NCBI RefSeq assembly: GCF_022581195.2
Contig: NC_061462.1
Coordinates: 4,960,001 to 5,024,000, forward strand
DNA length: 64,000 nucleotides
Reading direction: 5' to 3'
DNA from: Helicoverpa zea
Taxonomy: Eukaryota > Arthropoda > Insecta > Lepidoptera > Noctuidae
The translations under genes were made by a program, and so were the position numbers. Below the pieces are notes generated by a model. That model worked only from the letters and a program-made list of their open reading frames with translations, was not told the origin of the DNA and did not search any database. Positions 50,154 to 59,290 of the stretch are shown here, piece after piece (within the stretch, counting starts at the first letter, position 1; every line of letters starts with the position of its first letter).

Positions 50154-50936
50154 ATGCCAAGGTATGTACTATTTTGTAGCTTATTACCTTAAATTCTGAT
50201 GTGCTAAGTTAAAATGACTGATACGTAATTATTTAATTATTACCTATATTTATTGATAACTTTTTTTCAGCTTTATGTGCAAGCTTCTTTGTCAGATCTG
50301 CAGCTTGACGATGGGTGTCATGGTCGTCGGTGCGATCTTCTTTTTAGCATTCTGGTTCCTTCGATGGTTATTTGATAGCTGTAAGCATTTCTTCTTTTTG
50401 AAATAGTTTTCATGCGTAGATTGAAGGACACTTGAAGTATTTTAGTCATCTGCTGTTGTTATATAGACTGTGGTATAGATTCATCATCATCCTCCTGCCC
50501 TTATCCTAATGTTATTTGGGGTCGGCGCAGCATGTTTTCTCCTTCCATACTTTTCTATGAGCCGTCATCTCGCAAGTTACATTCTTTCTAATTATATCAT
50601 CTTTCACTGTAGTATAGATGCTTATGTTTTAATATAAAAAGATTTCCGACTAGTACATTTTTTGTATAGTAAAAGTAGAGATAAGTTAGACTGTCGGTAT
50701 GTTTATGGCGTATGCACTTTGGGTTCTTCCAACTAGATTGTTACTGTATCATTTTACTTCCCTTTATTAACGCTAAACTTAAAATAACAAATGTATGGTT
50801 TGCAGCTAGATTTGATTACGTTAAAACTCGCTTAGATTCATAACAATGTTTGCATTTGTACTTTTTCTAATCTGAAAACTCCTAAATGAATCCACTGAAG
50901 ATGATAAAAATAACAATTGTTTTCTTGTTTTCAGAA
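50154..50936 (+). CDS. Micropeptide unit 2: Cys-anchored membrane peptide, 35-39 aa
   Basis: Exon 1 ATGCCAAG (50154-50161) precedes GTATGT. Exon 2 (50271-50380) follows TTTTTTTCAG and is 110 nt, exactly as in unit 1. The product is MPSFMCKLLCQICSLTMG..., one helix, ending FLRWLFDS. An internal ATG in exon 2 (50275) would give MCKLLCQIC..., matching the Met-Cys start of its relatives. Exon 2 leaves a single T, and exon 3 (from 50935, after TTGTTTTCAG) supplies AA, so TAA is assembled across the splice junction. Shared CKxLC/CQ-S-L and W-L-F features align it with units 1 and 3. The 3' exon is homologous to that of unit 3. Confidence 0.65.
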
Positions 50937-51160
50937 ATCAAGATTATAATTTAGATTGTAAGTCTAAGTTATAAGTCAAAGGATTGACTTTAAGGATTGG
51001 TTTAAGTTAAGACTTAAGTTTTAGTAGTTCGGTTTACAACTGCACGCTTTTGACTATCATGACATGTTGGCGGTTGAAGATGTCTTCTTTACCATGAAAA
51101 TATGATCTTAAAATAATTTTATTCTGGCTCAAGGTAAAATAAATAAATTGTATTAAACTC
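50937..51160 (+). other. 3' UTR exon of unit 2
   Basis: AGATTGTAAGTCTAAGTT and GGATTGACTTTAAGG closely match unit 3's last exon (54633-54860), proving a shared 3' structure. An AATAAATAAATTG poly(A) signal region lies near 51136-51150. Confidence 0.6.
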
Positions 51161-51299
51161 TACTTTGATGTTTTATTTAAATAACACCTTTAGATACGAA
51201 CAGTTTTCGCTTTTGTCACGACAGTTATAACATCAGGCTTAAAAGGTACACTGTTATTGTATATCACCATACGCGGTACTCATTCTGATAAAAAATAAA

Positions 51300-53720
51300 T
51301 AAATACACTATTTAATAAAATATTAAATAAAATTCGTCTTACAGACGAACTTACAAAAATTTAAAAACTACTTGCAAGATTTATCATTCTCAGATATTTA
51401 TGATACGGATAATCCCAATACCGCCTATAATTTGTTCATGCATACTTTTAAATTAATATATAATTTATGCTTTCCTATAAAAAAAGTTACTGTCAGTATT
51501 AAAGAGAAACAACAATGGGTATCACGCGGAATAAAAATTTGTAGTAAAAAAAAGAGAGCGCTAATGTGGAACTATCGACATAATAAAAATATAATTAATA
51601 AAAATAAATTTAAAAAATATTCAAAATTGTATAAAACCATAATTCATTTAACTCAAAAAGCTCAAAACACTTATAAAATAACAACAGCATCTAACAAATC
51701 AAAAGCTACATGGGCAATCATTAATAAGTCCAAAAATAATGTACCAAAAAGTGTTATCAGTTCCATAAGAGTAAGCGACAAAACTATAACTAATCCACAG
51801 GAAATGGCAAATTGTTTCAACAACTACTTTATCGAAAAAGTTAAACCCATCGTCTCGGGGCCAGGTGAAAAAGTAACGTCATTAATAAGTCATTCAAATA
51901 ACTCGATGTTTATGGCACCAAGTACAGCGCACGATATCCTTAAAATCATCAGGTCACTAAAAAACACCACAAGCGTTGGACACGATGACGTATCCACTCT
52001 CGTAGTTAAGCATGTTGCATCTGAAATCTGTGAACATTTAAGTTACATCATGAACTTGTGTATTAACACAGGACTATACCCAGACAGTCTTAAAACGTCA
52101 ATTGTAAAACCGTTATTTAAGAAAGACGATAAACAAAACATGAATTGCTATAGACCCATAGCACTAATTCCCATTATCTCTAAAATATTCGAAAAATACA
52201 TTTATGAACAAATTTACAATTATCTAGAGAAATTTAACATTCTTACAAATAATCAAAAAGGATTCCGAAAGAATAAAACAATTAATCTGGCAATTTTCGA
52301 TTTCTTGAGTGCAGTCATGAATAATGTAGACAATAGGACACCCGTATGCGCTGTATTTTGTGATATGACTCAAGCATTCGATTACGTTAGTCATGACATT
52401 TTATTAAGAAAATTAGAAGCATATGGTATCCGTGGAAATGTACTAAACTTAATAGAATCATATCTTAAAAACCGTAAAATATACACTGAGGTATCCAAAA
52501 TTAATCCGAAAAGTAAAAAAGAAGAAAGGTTTAAGTCAACTAAACGTGCAGTTGAATATGGAGTTCCCCAAGGGAGTGTGTTGGGTCCGCTCTTGTTCAT
52601 AATTTATATAAACGACCTTCCAAAGGTGACTCATAATCCCATTTCTCTTTTTGCAGATGACAGTACAATAACTATAAAGTCTATTAACAAAACCACATAT
52701 GAAAATGAAATAAATAATACAGTAAAATCAGTAATAGAATGGCTAAATAACAATAATTTAAAAATAAATCTAGAAAAGACTAAAATAATGCACTTCAGCC
52801 AAAAATCAGCTGCGCCAGACATTAACATCACATACCAAGGGACAGCTATCAATAAAGCTGATACTACAAAATTTTTAGGTATTATTATTGATAGAAGTCT
52901 TAACTGGAAAGCTCATACAGAAGACCTCAATAAGAGAATCAGCTCCTCATCCTATGCTCTCTATAGACTCTCTCGAGTTATAACTAAAGAAGCGCTCTGC
53001 ACGGCCTATCACGGTATTGTTGGTTCAGTCCTCAGGTTCGGAATTATATATTGGGGAAATTCAACAAATAGAGAAATCATTTTCAAGTCACAGAAACGAT
53101 GCATCAGAGCTATGTTTGGGTTAAAAACCACAGATAGCTGCAAACCATTTTTCATTGAACACAAAATATTGACTCTGCCATCACTTTTCATATACGAAGT
53201 AGCAAATTTTGTTCGGACCAATCCACATATTTTTAAAAAACAATCGGACATTGTAATTCGTAACCGTAGGAAAAATGATTGTCTCAGTATAGTGAGTTCA
53301 AAAACTACCCTGAAGAATAAAAGTGTTTTCTGTTTGGCGCCCAAAATCTATAACAAAGTACCCAAAGCAATAAAACAAATGCCAGATACAATGTTTAAAA
53401 AAAATCTTAAAGGGTATTTAATAAATAAGTGCTACTATAGCACACAAGAATTTTTAAGTGAGTGATACACACATATTTTATATTTTAAATTCTCTTTAGT
53501 GATTGTTTTTATTTTGAGTCTTTTCTTTAATTACTTACATATTTTAATATTGTTTTTTTTTTTATATAGAGTCAATTTTAATATCTTAAGCTAGCTTAAG
53601 AACCATTTGAAATTTTGTACGCCATCATAAGGCAAAACATGAGTTGATACTACTTATAACACCTAAGCTTTGTACCATGTTTTACAAAATAAAGTATCTT
53701 TATCTTTATCTTTATCTTTA
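51300..53720 (+). mobile_element. LINE insertion (5'-truncated) with ATCTTT-repeat 3' tail
   Basis: It comprises the RT ORF plus a 3' UTR containing GTACCATGTTTTACAAAATA, and ends in (ATCTTT)n at about 53696-53721. A short simple-repeat tail instead of poly(A) is typical of some LINE clades. The exact 5' junction and target duplication are not clear in the AT-rich DNA near 51290-51330. Confidence 0.8.
51327..53465 (+). CDS. Non-LTR retrotransposon reverse transcriptase, intact ORF, 5'-truncated
   Basis: The frame is open from about 51327, with no ATG near its start, to TGA at 53463-53465 (about 700 codons). N-terminal residues correspond to the linker after an APE-type endonuclease, which is missing. 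RT motifs follow in order: YRPIALIPIISKIFEKYI, VFCDMTQAFDYVSH, YGVPQGSVLGPLLFIIYIND, the catalytic LFADDSTI box, and a thumb with NLEKTKIMHFS. Then comes a C-terminal region with Cys. This is the Jockey/CR1-like group. The lack of stops or frameshifts indicates a young insertion that died by 5' truncation. It landed between micropeptide units 2 and 3. Confidence 0.9.
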   Translation: MKFVLQTNLQKFKNYLQDLSFSDIYDTDNPNTAYNLFMHTFKLIYNLCFPIKKVTVSIKEKQQWVSRGIKICSKKKRALMWNYRHNKNIINKNKFKKYSKLYKTIIHLTQKAQNTYKITTASNKSKATWAIINKSKNNVPKSVISSIRVSDKTITNPQEMANCFNNYFIEKVKPIVSGPGEKVTSLISHSNNSMFMAPSTAHDILKIIRSLKNTTSVGHDDVSTLVVKHVASEICEHLSYIMNLCINTGLYPDSLKTSIVKPLFKKDDKQNMNCYRPIALIPIISKIFEKYIYEQIYNYLEKFNILTNNQKGFRKNKTINLAIFDFLSAVMNNVDNRTPVCAVFCDMTQAFDYVSHDILLRKLEAYGIRGNVLNLIESYLKNRKIYTEVSKINPKSKKEERFKSTKRAVEYGVPQGSVLGPLLFIIYINDLPKVTHNPISLFADDSTITIKSINKTTYENEINNTVKSVIEWLNNNNLKINLEKTKIMHFSQKSAAPDINITYQGTAINKADTTKFLGIIIDRSLNWKAHTEDLNKRISSSSYALYRLSRVITKEALCTAYHGIVGSVLRFGIIYWGNSTNREIIFKSQKRCIRAMFGLKTTDSCKPFFIEHKILTLPSLFIYEVANFVRTNPHIFKKQSDIVIRNRRKNDCLSIVSSKTTLKNKSVFCLAPKIYNKVPKAIKQMPDTMFKKNLKGYLINKCYYSTQEFLSE

Positions 53721-53841
53721 GACCTTCTGGTAATGACTGACTCTTCTATGGTGTTCTAATTCTCGCAAATTTTTATTCTATTTTCTTTGTTTGAAATATT
53801 CTTTTATTATATTTCATTATTTTTGCGTATTTTATTTTTTA

Positions 53842-54092
53842 GGGTTCCATACCCAAAGGGCAAAAGGTCCGCCCGTCAGTCACCAGGGTGTATCTCATGA
53901 ACCGTGATAGTCAGAGAGCTGAAATTTTCACATATGATGTATTTCTGTTGCCGCTATAACAAAAAATACTGAAAACTATAATAAATTAAATAGTTTGGGG
54001 GGCTCCGATACAACAAACGTGATTGTTTGCTCATTTTTGCTCTGGTACGGAACCCTTCGTGCGCGAGTCCGACTCGCACTTGGCCGGTTTTT
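53842..54092 (+). repeat. Widespread lepidopteran GGTTCC...TTGGCCGG repeat
   Basis: It begins AGGGTTCCATACCCAAAGGG, runs through ATCTCATGAACCGTGATAG and ATGTATTTCTGTTGCCGCTA, and ends CGAGTCCGACTCGCACTTGG plus CCGGTTTTTTA. I recall this repeat as abundant in moth genomes. Its class is uncertain. It lies just upstream of unit 3's main exon. Confidence 0.75.
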
Positions 54093-54232
54093 TATTTGAG
54101 CTAATCGACATAATAATATATTAACTTTTATTTTAATGTTAAATTATTTAATTTAATGTGATTAGGTACGACACACTCGATATATGCACCGACATATGCA
54201 GGCCTAAAAAAAATATTTTTTTTTGTTTGCAG

Positions 54233-54632
54233 CATTTGTCAGCTCATTAGCTTGGGAATTTTTTTAGTGTTGATTATTGTACTCATACTAGTAATATTTT
54301 GGTCAATTGGATGGTTGTTCACCTGTAAGTGCATTTCCTTCTTCCAATTGTTTTATTGAACCTTAGCTGTTCCCGAGAAACTTCTCTTGGTACCCGGATA
54401 AAAGATAACCTATGCCACCCGGGAACAGATAAGCTTCCCAAGAGTGAAATATTTATCCAAAACGATTCAGTAGTTTTGCAGCAAGTTCAATGTAAACATG
54501 CAATTACCTTACCCCTTTATAATATTAGTATTGATAAAAGAACTGTTACTAAACTGATTTATCAGTTGTTTGAGATAAACTAAGAATTCTTCTTAAGTGC
54601 AAAAATTGATAACATTTTCTATCTTTTCAGGA
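54233..54632 (+). CDS. Micropeptide unit 3: main exon and split stop, about 32 aa
   Basis: The exon at 54233-54324 follows TTTTTGTTTGCAG and precedes GTAAGT. It starts with one base that completes a codon, then ICQLISLGIFLVLIIV, a hydrophobic helix, and IFWSIGWLFT. One T remains; the last exon (from 54631 after ATCTTTTCAG) supplies GA, so TGA is formed across the junction as in unit 2. The exon is 92 nt, 18 nt (six codons) shorter than in units 1 and 2. No first exon is obvious between 50.9 and 54.2 kb, where a LINE inserted. ATGTG or ATGCCAAG from upstream units would both join in phase (MC-ICQ... or MPS-ICQ...), so alternative splicing or a lost start is possible. Confidence 0.6.
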
Positions 54633-54880
54633 ATAAAGATTGACAATTAGATTGTAAGTCTAAGTTGTTTTGAAGACTCGACTTTAATGAGGCATTCTTA
54701 TGACCTAACCAGTGGTTTGGTGATGATTTTTGGTGATACAAATTATGAGTTTTAATTTATTACACGGTGGCAGAAGATCTCTACTGTACTCTCCTTCTCA
54801 TAACAGATTTTGTAGTAAAAATATATATTTTAGTATTGTAATTAAATATTAATGATATTCTATTAAAATAAGATTTATTT
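54633..54880 (+). other. 3' UTR exon of unit 3
   Basis: ATTAGATTGTAAGTCTAAGT and CGACTTTAATGAGGC mirror unit 2's 3' exon. AT-rich DNA with several AATAAA-like signals follows (54860-54875). Confidence 0.55.
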
Positions 54881-55507
54881 TGTTTTTTTTTTTTTTAATT
54901 TCATGTGTATCTCATAATTATCACGTGCAGCATTCTACCTTTTGCTGAACATCGCAATAAAACTAATTAACTGCAAGTCGCGTATACCGTGGTCAGTAAG
55001 CGGCGAACGGAGTATAGCCTGACCATAGCCTATCAAACTACATGCGAATCTGCTTTGCAAATACGGTTGACGCTTGGTTGATAGGAAAACAAAAGTATTA
55101 ATTATTTATTTATTATGTTATTTAGTTATTTATTAAAGAATACAGTAGCGATAATTGAGCGATAAACATAAGGATTTATCAAGATCAGATGTCCAAATTA
55201 ATCCATCCAGCCAGATTTTACAATCAAATCCAATATTATTTATTGCCACGCATGAAATCTGTGGATGCACTATTTGAAGAAAATAATTGAAAACTCGTAC
55301 AAAATTCAACACCTTGATTTTAAAGTTTTTTTCGTATGGGTTAGGTATAGAATCGAGACCTGAACTGATGAATGGACCGCGCGTTGGGTCTATGGTCTAT
55401 TAAATTCTATCCTTGTCAAAAGTCTATCAAAAGCAAAAGTCCAAAAGTCAGACTTATAATGTCAAAAGTAAAGGTTTACCAGAGTACCTCAAACAATAAT
55501 CTAATTA

Positions 55508-55888
55508 TTTCTATAAAGTGCTTAAAAATCCGTTGATGATTAGTAGTTTTTAGGTATGTGATGTCGTTTCACTGAAGCAAAGTAAGAAACTCAAAATATA
55601 AACTTTTTAAGTGTTAACTTGAATCTTTACCGACGAGTAACCTTATTCTGGAAAGCCCATTATTAACTCATTACCTTTTGATTTCGTTTAGTTGTCACTA
55701 GACAAGCATTTTGAAGCTAAATCACTACATGGTGAGAGCTTATTTCTCTATGAAAATATTCCAGAGGCTTTGAAAATGTGGTAAGATTATCTGCTGCTAA
55801 TATTTTGTGTAACGGTCGATCTTCACAACTTTGCTGTATAAGTCAGTAGTTTATTAATATAGAATGTTGAATCTAAACACTCTGTGTT
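55508..55888 (+). repeat. Duplicated segment, copy 1 (start-exon bearing)
   Basis: It shares about 90% identity with 56975-57640: CTTAAAAATCCGTTGATGAT, AGCATTTTGAAGCTAAATC and AATATTCCAGAGGCTTTGAA, then the start-exon region, and ACAACTTTGCTGTATAAGT. Copy 1 keeps ATGTG before the donor but lacks the following main exon. Confidence 0.85.
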
Positions 55889-57773
55889 TGGATTGACGCG
55901 ACAAATATTGGAGTAACGTAGATTTTCTCAGATTGTAAGGAGAATATTTTCGATTTTAAATAATTATGCGCATTGTGGCATCATCGTCGCAATCAATCAC
56001 TTTCACATTACCCGGCTAATTTTTCAGAGCAGTTTTCTTAAATGAATCCTCTAAAAGTACCTACTAGTCAAAAGAACTTTCCAAATTCGAAATTCACAGT
56101 TTGAATTAGGTAAATAAACTTACTTTTGGTTAAAAGGATTATATACATTATTCAAAAGATACGTAGATGCCATGAGATTAAGTGCGATTGTGGAGCGCAA
56201 CTGGTCACACGCGCTAAAGCCATGTATTCACTGAGAAACAATTGTTTATAAACACTGTTTCAGAAACAAAATCTACGTGTTTCAGAAACATATAATTTTG
56301 TTTCTGTAAACACTACGTATTTATCGAATGTTTCTGTGCTCCCCACCCGTGGCGGGGAGCACAGAAACAAATCAGTTACGCAACATATGCATACAAGTGT
56401 GGACGCGTGTTTCATTTGTTTATAAACGCCAAATAAATGTCTTCATAGCAAGTAATTTCTCTTTTCTTTTTCTTGTCTTTTTACTAGAAATGGACTTATG
56501 CAAATAAATGTAGGCACCACACAACAACACTACTTCCTCGGGCGACATATTGTAAACATCTGACGGTGTGGACGGCAGTTTCCGAAACATTGTTGCTGTA
56601 AACATCTACGTGATGTTTCAGAAACTGTGTATCTGAAACATTGTTTCCCAGTGAATACGTGGCTTAAATCACTCATCGTTTCGGCAGTCTCAGAAGTGAT
56701 CTGCCGAGGCTGCGGGTTGTTCTAAAGAGATACCGCGGCCCTGGCACATAAAAGGCCTACGACGGAACACGACGGTTTTTAGTCAGTAAGAGTCTGACAC
56801 TCCCTCGCCGCTCGCCACTCCCTCGCCGCTAACCCACAGCGGGAGGGGTCATTTGATAATTTTGGTTATAAGTTATCTTTGAACGTTAATTAAATTATTT
56901 TCATTCTTTTCAGTACTCAGAAGTATACGGCAGTGATTTATGCACGTACTTCAATTTGAACAGCCGTCTTGTATTTCTATGAAGTACTTAAAAATCTGTT
57001 GATGATTAGTAGTTTTTATGTCGCTTTACTGAAGCAAAGTAAGAGACTCAAAATATAAACTTTTAAGTGTTAACTTGAATCTTTACCGATGAGTAACCGT
57101 ATTCTGCAAAGCCCTTTATTCCCAAGTCCTCTATATTAAATAGCTGAGATCGTCTGCACATGTTGTGTAGGTATTCAAACCAGTAGTGCTGCTGTGGCCA
57201 TCGGCGGCTCGCATCCAATATTTTATATGTTACAAATTACAAGGATACCTTGTTATTTGTGTCCTTGTCATACTGGAAATGGACTAATTCTTGCACTACA
57301 GTCAATCAAGAGAGACTAGTCATATGATACCTATTGTTGATCTTAGCTTTCAAATTATGCATTCCCGTAATAATACCTCAATTTTAAATCTTAGAATTAT
57401 TTGCAATCATCGATACTAACGTATTAAGTACCTTTTGATTTCGTTCAGTTGTCACTACACAAGCATTTTGAAGCTAAATCGCTCGGTGGTGAAAGCTTCT
57501 TTCTCTATGAAAATATTCCAGAGGCTTTGAAAGCGTGGTAAGATTATTTGCTTATATTTTGTGTAAAGGTATTTCTACACAACTTTGCTGTATAAGTAAT
57601 TAGTTTATTAAAATAGAATTTTGAAACGAAATACTCTGTATTTCTGTTGCAGCAACTGTGATAACTTCGCTGTTCGAGTGATCGGTTTTGTAGGAGGTTG
57701 CCTACTCTTCACTATAGTTCTTTGCATCATCATCTGGTGGCCAACTGTATCATACGTAATAGGAATGGGTTGA
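55776..57773 (+). CDS. Micropeptide unit 4: Cys-anchored membrane peptide, 41 aa
   Basis: Exon 1 is ATGTG (55776-55780) before GTAAGA. The main exon (57653-57773), after TATTTCTGTTGCAG, completes the Cys codon and gives MCNCDNFAVRVIGFVGGC..., a helix LLFTIVLCIIIWW and the tail PTVSYVIGMG before TGA. Phase is identical to the other units and no third exon is needed. A second copy of the start-exon region just upstream of the main exon (57533-57537) reads GCGTG, having lost the ATG, so the more distant ATG must be used if the gene is active. The intron contains the Harbinger MITE and a gustatory-receptor exon fragment. Confidence 0.6.
56218..56664 (-). mobile_element. PIF/Harbinger-type MITE
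   Basis: The termini AGCCATGTATTCACTGAGAA and AGCCACGTATTCACTGGGAA (as reverse complement) are inverted and directly flanked by TAA on both sides (56215-56217, 56665-56667). The 3-bp TWA target duplication is the Harbinger hallmark. A perfect GTGCTCCCC/GGGGAGCAC fold-back lies at 56336-56363. A transposase-like N-terminal frame remains on the minus strand. Confidence 0.85.
56420..56605 (-). pseudogene. N-terminal remnant of Harbinger-type transposase
   Basis: The minus-strand frame contains MSPEEVVLLCGAYIYLHKSI followed by KKTRKRKEK. This hydrophobic helix plus basic stretch resembles the start of ALP1/Harbinger-like proteins. The catalytic DDE domain is absent. Confidence 0.5.
56700..56870 (+). 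repeat. Dispersed repeat, plus copy
   Basis: GATACCGCGGCCCTGGCACA, AAAAGGCCTACGACGGAAC and AGAGTCTGACACTCCCTCGC are the inverse of 22455-22600. An internal short duplication (CACTCCCTCGCCGCT) is present here. Confidence 0.7.
56868..56978 (+). pseudogene. Stray duplicate of gustatory-receptor exon 4 (5' half)
   Basis: TTTTCATTCTTTTCAG and the following TACTCAGAAGTATACGGCAG match the intron end and exon 4 of the gustatory receptor at 61440-61520 at about 85-90%. Translation gives YSEVYGSDLCTYFNLNSR and soon a stop. It sits inside unit 4's intron, about 4.5 kb upstream of its source, directly abutting the 56975 duplication. Confidence 0.85.
56975..57640 (+). repeat. Duplicated segment, copy 2 (ATG lost, with 290-bp insert)
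   Basis: It is copy 2 of 55508-55888, with an additional stretch of about 290 bp at roughly 57125-57415 that copy 1 lacks. The start-exon region reads GCGTG instead of ATGTG, while the splice donor GTAAGATTAT is preserved. It runs directly into the main exon of unit 4. Confidence 0.85.
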
Positions 57774-58383
57774 ATAGCCACTGAATGATTCTTCTCATCT
57801 TATAATGTATATGTAGTTGCCATAAGATGTGACTGACACTTCCAAGTGAGTATTGCTTGAATAGTATAATCGATATTGCGAAATATATAGAATAATACAT
57901 ATTATATTATATTTGACTTGTTAGATTTTGCCAGTGATTTTGTCACTGGCGTATCAGCTATGGCATTGTGGGCATTCCCACGATTTGAACAACAAATTGT
58001 GAAGTCACACTCATTTCTTCTTTTGATAGTCTCCCCTATCTTCTTTTACCATACAATCCCTTATTCTCTCCCTATGAATTCTCTCATGTACTTGTTTAGT
58101 TGGCCAGCATTAAACACATTATCTAGTCATGTACAAAAGTTAACCCTATCTGCAAACTCCAATTCCTCACACCTGAACTGCTTACACGAAAATAGCCCAT
58201 GCAAATATCGCGGTTTTTGGGGTTTTGAAACACTTACATTTGTTTCCTCATACCTACAAACTGAAAAAATCCTACGTCTCTGAATACGATGCAATGTATA
58301 AATATGAATTAATGCAATCGCAAAGTTTTTTATTTTATCGCGCATATTCCTTAAAATGTAATAATTATGTTTTATTGTTACAG
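57774..58383. other. Spacer between units 4 and 5
   Basis: It contains unit 4's 3' UTR (AT-rich, ATAGAATAATACATATTATA). The 121-codon frame at 57918-58283 starts at a non-ATG codon, overlaps other frames and has no domain, so it is not called. Confidence 0.4.
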
Positions 58384-58552
58384 TGTCTTCTGGCATCAAT
58401 TAGTTTTACTCATAGCTCTTTGCATTTTGATCATATGTTTGATCACAGCAGACAGGATAATTAGTGGTCGTTGGAGGACTAAACCCGGGCACGTGCCACC
58501 TGATTTTTACGCACGACGGAACGAAGCGGGTATGTATATGCGTTTAGGGTGA
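58384..58552 (+). CDS. Micropeptide unit 5: main exon, about 57 aa if joined to ATGTG
   Basis: The exon follows TTTTATTGTTACAG and starts in the same phase as the others (one base completing a codon). With an ATGTG first exon it reads MCVFWHQLVLLIALCILIIC, ends the helix at LITADRII and adds a basic tail (GRWRTKPGHVPPDFYARRNE...) before TGA at 58550. An internal GTATGT at 58531 could be a donor to another exon. No separate first exon is visible between 57.8 and 58.4 kb, so sharing the 55776 exon with unit 4 is possible. A fully open unspliced frame (58367-58552, MFYCYSVFW...) is the alternative. Confidence 0.45.
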
Positions 58553-58587
58553 GAGATGTGCGTTTGTGTGTGCGTTTGTGCAAAATA

Positions 58588-59290
58588 ATGTTCCCACATA
58601 TCTTATAAACTAATGATCTGATTTTGATGCAGTTTTCAATAACGGGTTTGTGTTCGATGAGTTCATGTTCTTAGATAGGTGTCATGACTGTAACTCACTA
58701 GGGGGCGCCACAATATTAGTGCAAAACAGCAAAGTAATGTTCCCACCTACCTTTTAAACTAATGATCCGATTTTGATGTGGTTTTCCATAACAGATTTGT
58801 GTTCAATGTGTTCATGTTCTTAGATAGGTGTCATGGTTATAACTTACTAGGGGGCGCCACAATATTAGTGCAAAACAGCAAAGTAATGTTCCCATCTAAG
58901 TACCTTCTAAACTAATGATCCGATTTTGATGCGGGTTTCACTGACGGGTTTGTATTCGATGAGTTTACGTCCTTGGATAGGTGTGATGGCTATAACTCAC
59001 TAGGGGGCGCCACAATATTAGTGCAAAACAATGTTGCAATATAATCAAAACGTCCGATTACAATTCTGTATTCATCAGCGATGTGTACGTGCTTAATGCA
59101 TGTTCACAAATAATAAAAATTACATCTGTAACTCACTAGAGGGCGCTACAATATTAGTGCAATAATATTATAACGAATTGTCCGATTTCAATGCGGTTTT
59201 CAGCGATGGGTTCGTAGTTGATTGGTGCATGGTTTAAGATAAGTCTTACGATATTAACTCACTAGGGGGCGCTGCTGTATTAGTGTGAAA
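58588..59290. repeat. Five-unit tandem repeat carrying CTCF-like cores
   Basis: Units of about 126-153 bp share AACTAATGATCCGATTTTGA, CACAATATTAGTGCAAAACA and the strongly conserved TCACTAGGGGGCGCC. The core occurs at 58695-58709, 58844-58858 (TTACT...), 58997-59011, 59133-59147 (AGAGGGCGCT) and 59259-59273. Units 1-3 are very similar and units 4-5 more diverged, consistent with stepwise expansion. CACTAGGGGGCGC fits the published CTCF consensus CCASYAGRGGGCRC at all but its first position. The array lies between two gene groups. Confidence 0.8.

Noticed and set aside
52391..53344. Minus-strand frames within the RT region
   Set aside because: Antisense shadows of the intact reverse transcriptase ORF.
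57918..58283. 121-codon plus-strand frame between micropeptide units 4 and 5
   Set aside because: Non-ATG start, several overlapping frames on both strands and no recognisable motif.
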